From: Bacteroidota bacterium
GTDB lineage: Bacteria; Bacteroidota; Bacteroidia; NS11-12g; UBA9320
Assembly (NCBI GenBank): GCA_024679565.1
Contig: JAIBDD010000016.1
Coordinates: forward strand, 1-64,000
DNA length: 64,000 bases
Reading direction: 5' to 3'
The notes below the pieces were generated by a model. The model was not told where the DNA came from. It saw nothing but the letters and a program-made list of their open reading frames with translations, and made no database searches. The position numbers were made by a program, and so were the translations under genes. Shown here in pieces: positions 62,903 through 64,000 of the stretch; position 1 is the stretch's first letter, and each line of letters begins with the position of its first letter.

Positions 62903-64000
62903 GGATATCTGCTCATCCCCATCTTCATAATCAAGGTAGGTAATAATGAATTGAAACATTTCGTCTGTTGTACGCATAAGCGCACCGTCTCCATCATATC
63001 GCTCAGACACCTTTATTGGAGGATTATTGGGATTGTTTTTATTATTAACCGTATTGTCGAAAGTGGCCTCTACCACAATTACTGCCCCTTCAGGTAACTT
63101 CAATATGTTAGGAAAAGTATAAAAGTATTGCCATCTAAAGTCCCATCTATTAATCCTGATTAAAGGAATCGTGTCATTGACATTTGTTACGGCAAACGCT
63201 TTCAGTGATTTACCTAATAAGTGCATGTGTGGATTGATGGTTAATACAGACATATCAGCGTGTATTCTAAAACGGGTAGAGAATGTTTTAATAGAATCTG
63301 CAGGGATCACCAATTGGGGTCTGATAGGGCTTAAGCCATTGGTCCCTAACATCATTTCCTTTGTCAACCTTGTTGGTGGTGTTTTGCTGTAGAATATGTT
63401 GTAGTGACTATGATCCCATTGGTCTTTTTGAATGGGTGCATAGTGTATATCTCGGGCAAAAAATGCCCCTTTCCTATTAACACGATATCCACCTATTCCT
63501 TCTGGATATATTGTCCCAACAACACCCGGTAAGTAGTTTACCGCACTGTGGTAAAAAAATGGCAGAGACCCGTCATCATGATGTGTCTTCAACGCTTTGT
63601 AGGCCAATTCATACTCTTCCGGATGAATTTCTTCATCAACGACACGGATGCCGTCAAAAACGTCTGCCTTTTTGCCCTCTTCGAACAAAATGAGGTCGGC
63701 GTTTAAATGATGTACCATTTGATTAGGTCCAGGAACGAACTCTATTGCGCGAATAAAAGTGTCATGTGGAATTTCGAAGGGAGATTTAACCACAAAAAAC
63801 TTATCTAAATTATTGCCAGGAACAAGAATCGAATCCATTGGCACGGTTACATCAGGTTCGCCGAGGTTGGAGACCTTACTGTACTTTGGCAATTCTGGTA
63901 GTTTCGTGCTGTCTCCAAATCTGGCACCTTGTTCAATCCATTTATATATTATTTTCTTTTCAACCTTGGTTAGAATGTTTTCACCTATAAAGTGACTATA
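62885..64000 (-). CDS. cytochrome/copper-monooxygenase-like protein, 5' truncated
   Basis: The frame is open to the right edge, so the start is outside the window; the TTG at 63892 is an internal codon. At the edge the sequence is the end of a cytochrome c-like domain (KVEKKIIYKWIEQGARFGD), which in relatives follows a CxxCH. After a linker the rest resembles the Cu type II ascorbate-dependent monooxygenase fold: NQMVHHLNADL has the paired His, and further on are INPHMHLLGKSL (H-x-H) and TTDEMFQF with a Met. Likely periplasmic, oxidising an unknown organic substrate. The first copper-domain details and the heme motif are outside the window. It overlaps the outer-membrane-type gene by 18 nt. 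Confidence 0.75.
   Translation of the reverse strand, partial: YSHFIGENILTKVEKKIIYKWIEQGARFGDSTKLPELPKYSKVSNLGEPDVTVPMDSILVPGNNLDKFFVVKSPFEIPHDTFIRAIEFVPGPNQMVHHLNADLILFEEGKKADVFDGIRVVDEEIHPEEYELAYKALKTHHDDGSLPFFYHSAVNYLPGVVGTIYPEGIGGYRVNRKGAFFARDIHYAPIQKDQWDHSHYNIFYSKTPPTRLTKEMMLGTNGLSPIRPQLVIPADSIKTFSTRFRIHADMSVLTINPHMHLLGKSLKAFAVTNVNDTIPLIRINRWDFRWQYFYTFPNILKLPEGAVIVVEATFDNTVNNKNNPNNPPIKVSERYDGDGALMRTTDEMFQFIITYLDYEDGDEQISLDPGL

Noticed and set aside
1-64000. tRNA, rRNA, insertion sequence, integrase, phage, toxin-antitoxin or restriction genes
   Set aside because: I looked in every intergenic gap and at the proteins and found no cloverleaf, transposase-like or defence-system motif that I could support.

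Overview
The window comes from a member of the Bacteroidota, most likely a marine or free-living Flavobacteriales-type lineage. The evidence is two kinds of type IX secretion (T9SS) sorting domain (a type A tail on the 3,841-residue protein at 20152-31677 and a gliding-motility type B tail on the protein at 9417-12890), a PorV/PorQ-family protein, SusC-like TonB receptors with a carboxypeptidase-regulatory-like N-terminus, DUF2911 and DUF3078 proteins, a Rho factor with a long charged insertion, and many copies of the Bacteroidota -7 promoter box TAnnTTTG (some with a TTG -33 box 17-21 nt upstream). Base composition is moderately AT-rich and coding density is high. I found no rRNA, tRNA, CRISPR array, insertion sequence, integrase or phage gene, so most of this reads as chromosomal core and surface-protein territory.

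Layout. 1-6 kb: a cut-off DUF1963 gene, a VOC-fold protein, a beta carbonic anhydrase, an SRPBCC gene broken by an apparent one-base deletion, a DUF1059 protein, cysteine dioxygenase, a PutP-type sodium/proline symporter and a small secreted protein with Ca-binding-type DxDxDG loops. 6-9.4 kb: the translation operon rplM-rpsI-rpsB-tsf, closed by a terminator, then pyrH. 9.4-17.1 kb: a six-gene co-oriented, partly overlapping unit: two lipoproteins resembling pieces of DUF1549/DUF1553, a Tat-type DUF1501 protein, a lipoprotein with a C-x4-C-H cytochrome-like motif, a small lipoprotein and a large CUB-domain protein with a type B sorting signal. I consider this the best candidate for an undescribed system. 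17.1-20.1 kb: an antiporter, a membrane-anchored serine hydrolase and a small membrane protein. 20.1-31.7 kb: one giant adhesin-like gene containing three tandem ~557-residue beta-helix/CARDB units and about 18 PKD modules.

32-44.6 kb is housekeeping mixed with envelope genes: rho, DUF2911, DUF3078, a biotin carrier protein, queD, a MazG-like protein, gltA, two unknown proteins, a flippase-like/GT2/winged-helix trio, ruvC, an HIT protein and greA. 44.7-58.3 kb holds a PorV-like protein, a 1,298-residue secreted protein and a TonB receptor in one direction, then a 2-hydroxyacid dehydrogenase and a second, paralogous TonB receptor whose plug is divergent. 58.5-64 kb: murI with two Skp/OmpH chaperones, a lipoprotein paralogous to the one in the DUF1501 unit, a LuxE-like acyl-protein synthetase head-to-head with it, an outer-membrane-type protein and the C-terminal part of a cytochrome/copper-monooxygenase-like protein running off the right edge.

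The theme is cell-surface construction: secreted giant proteins, the PorV-type factor likely to help export them, TonB receptors, periplasmic chaperones and several lipoproteins. All functional statements are by recognition of motifs in the translated sequence; no database search was run.
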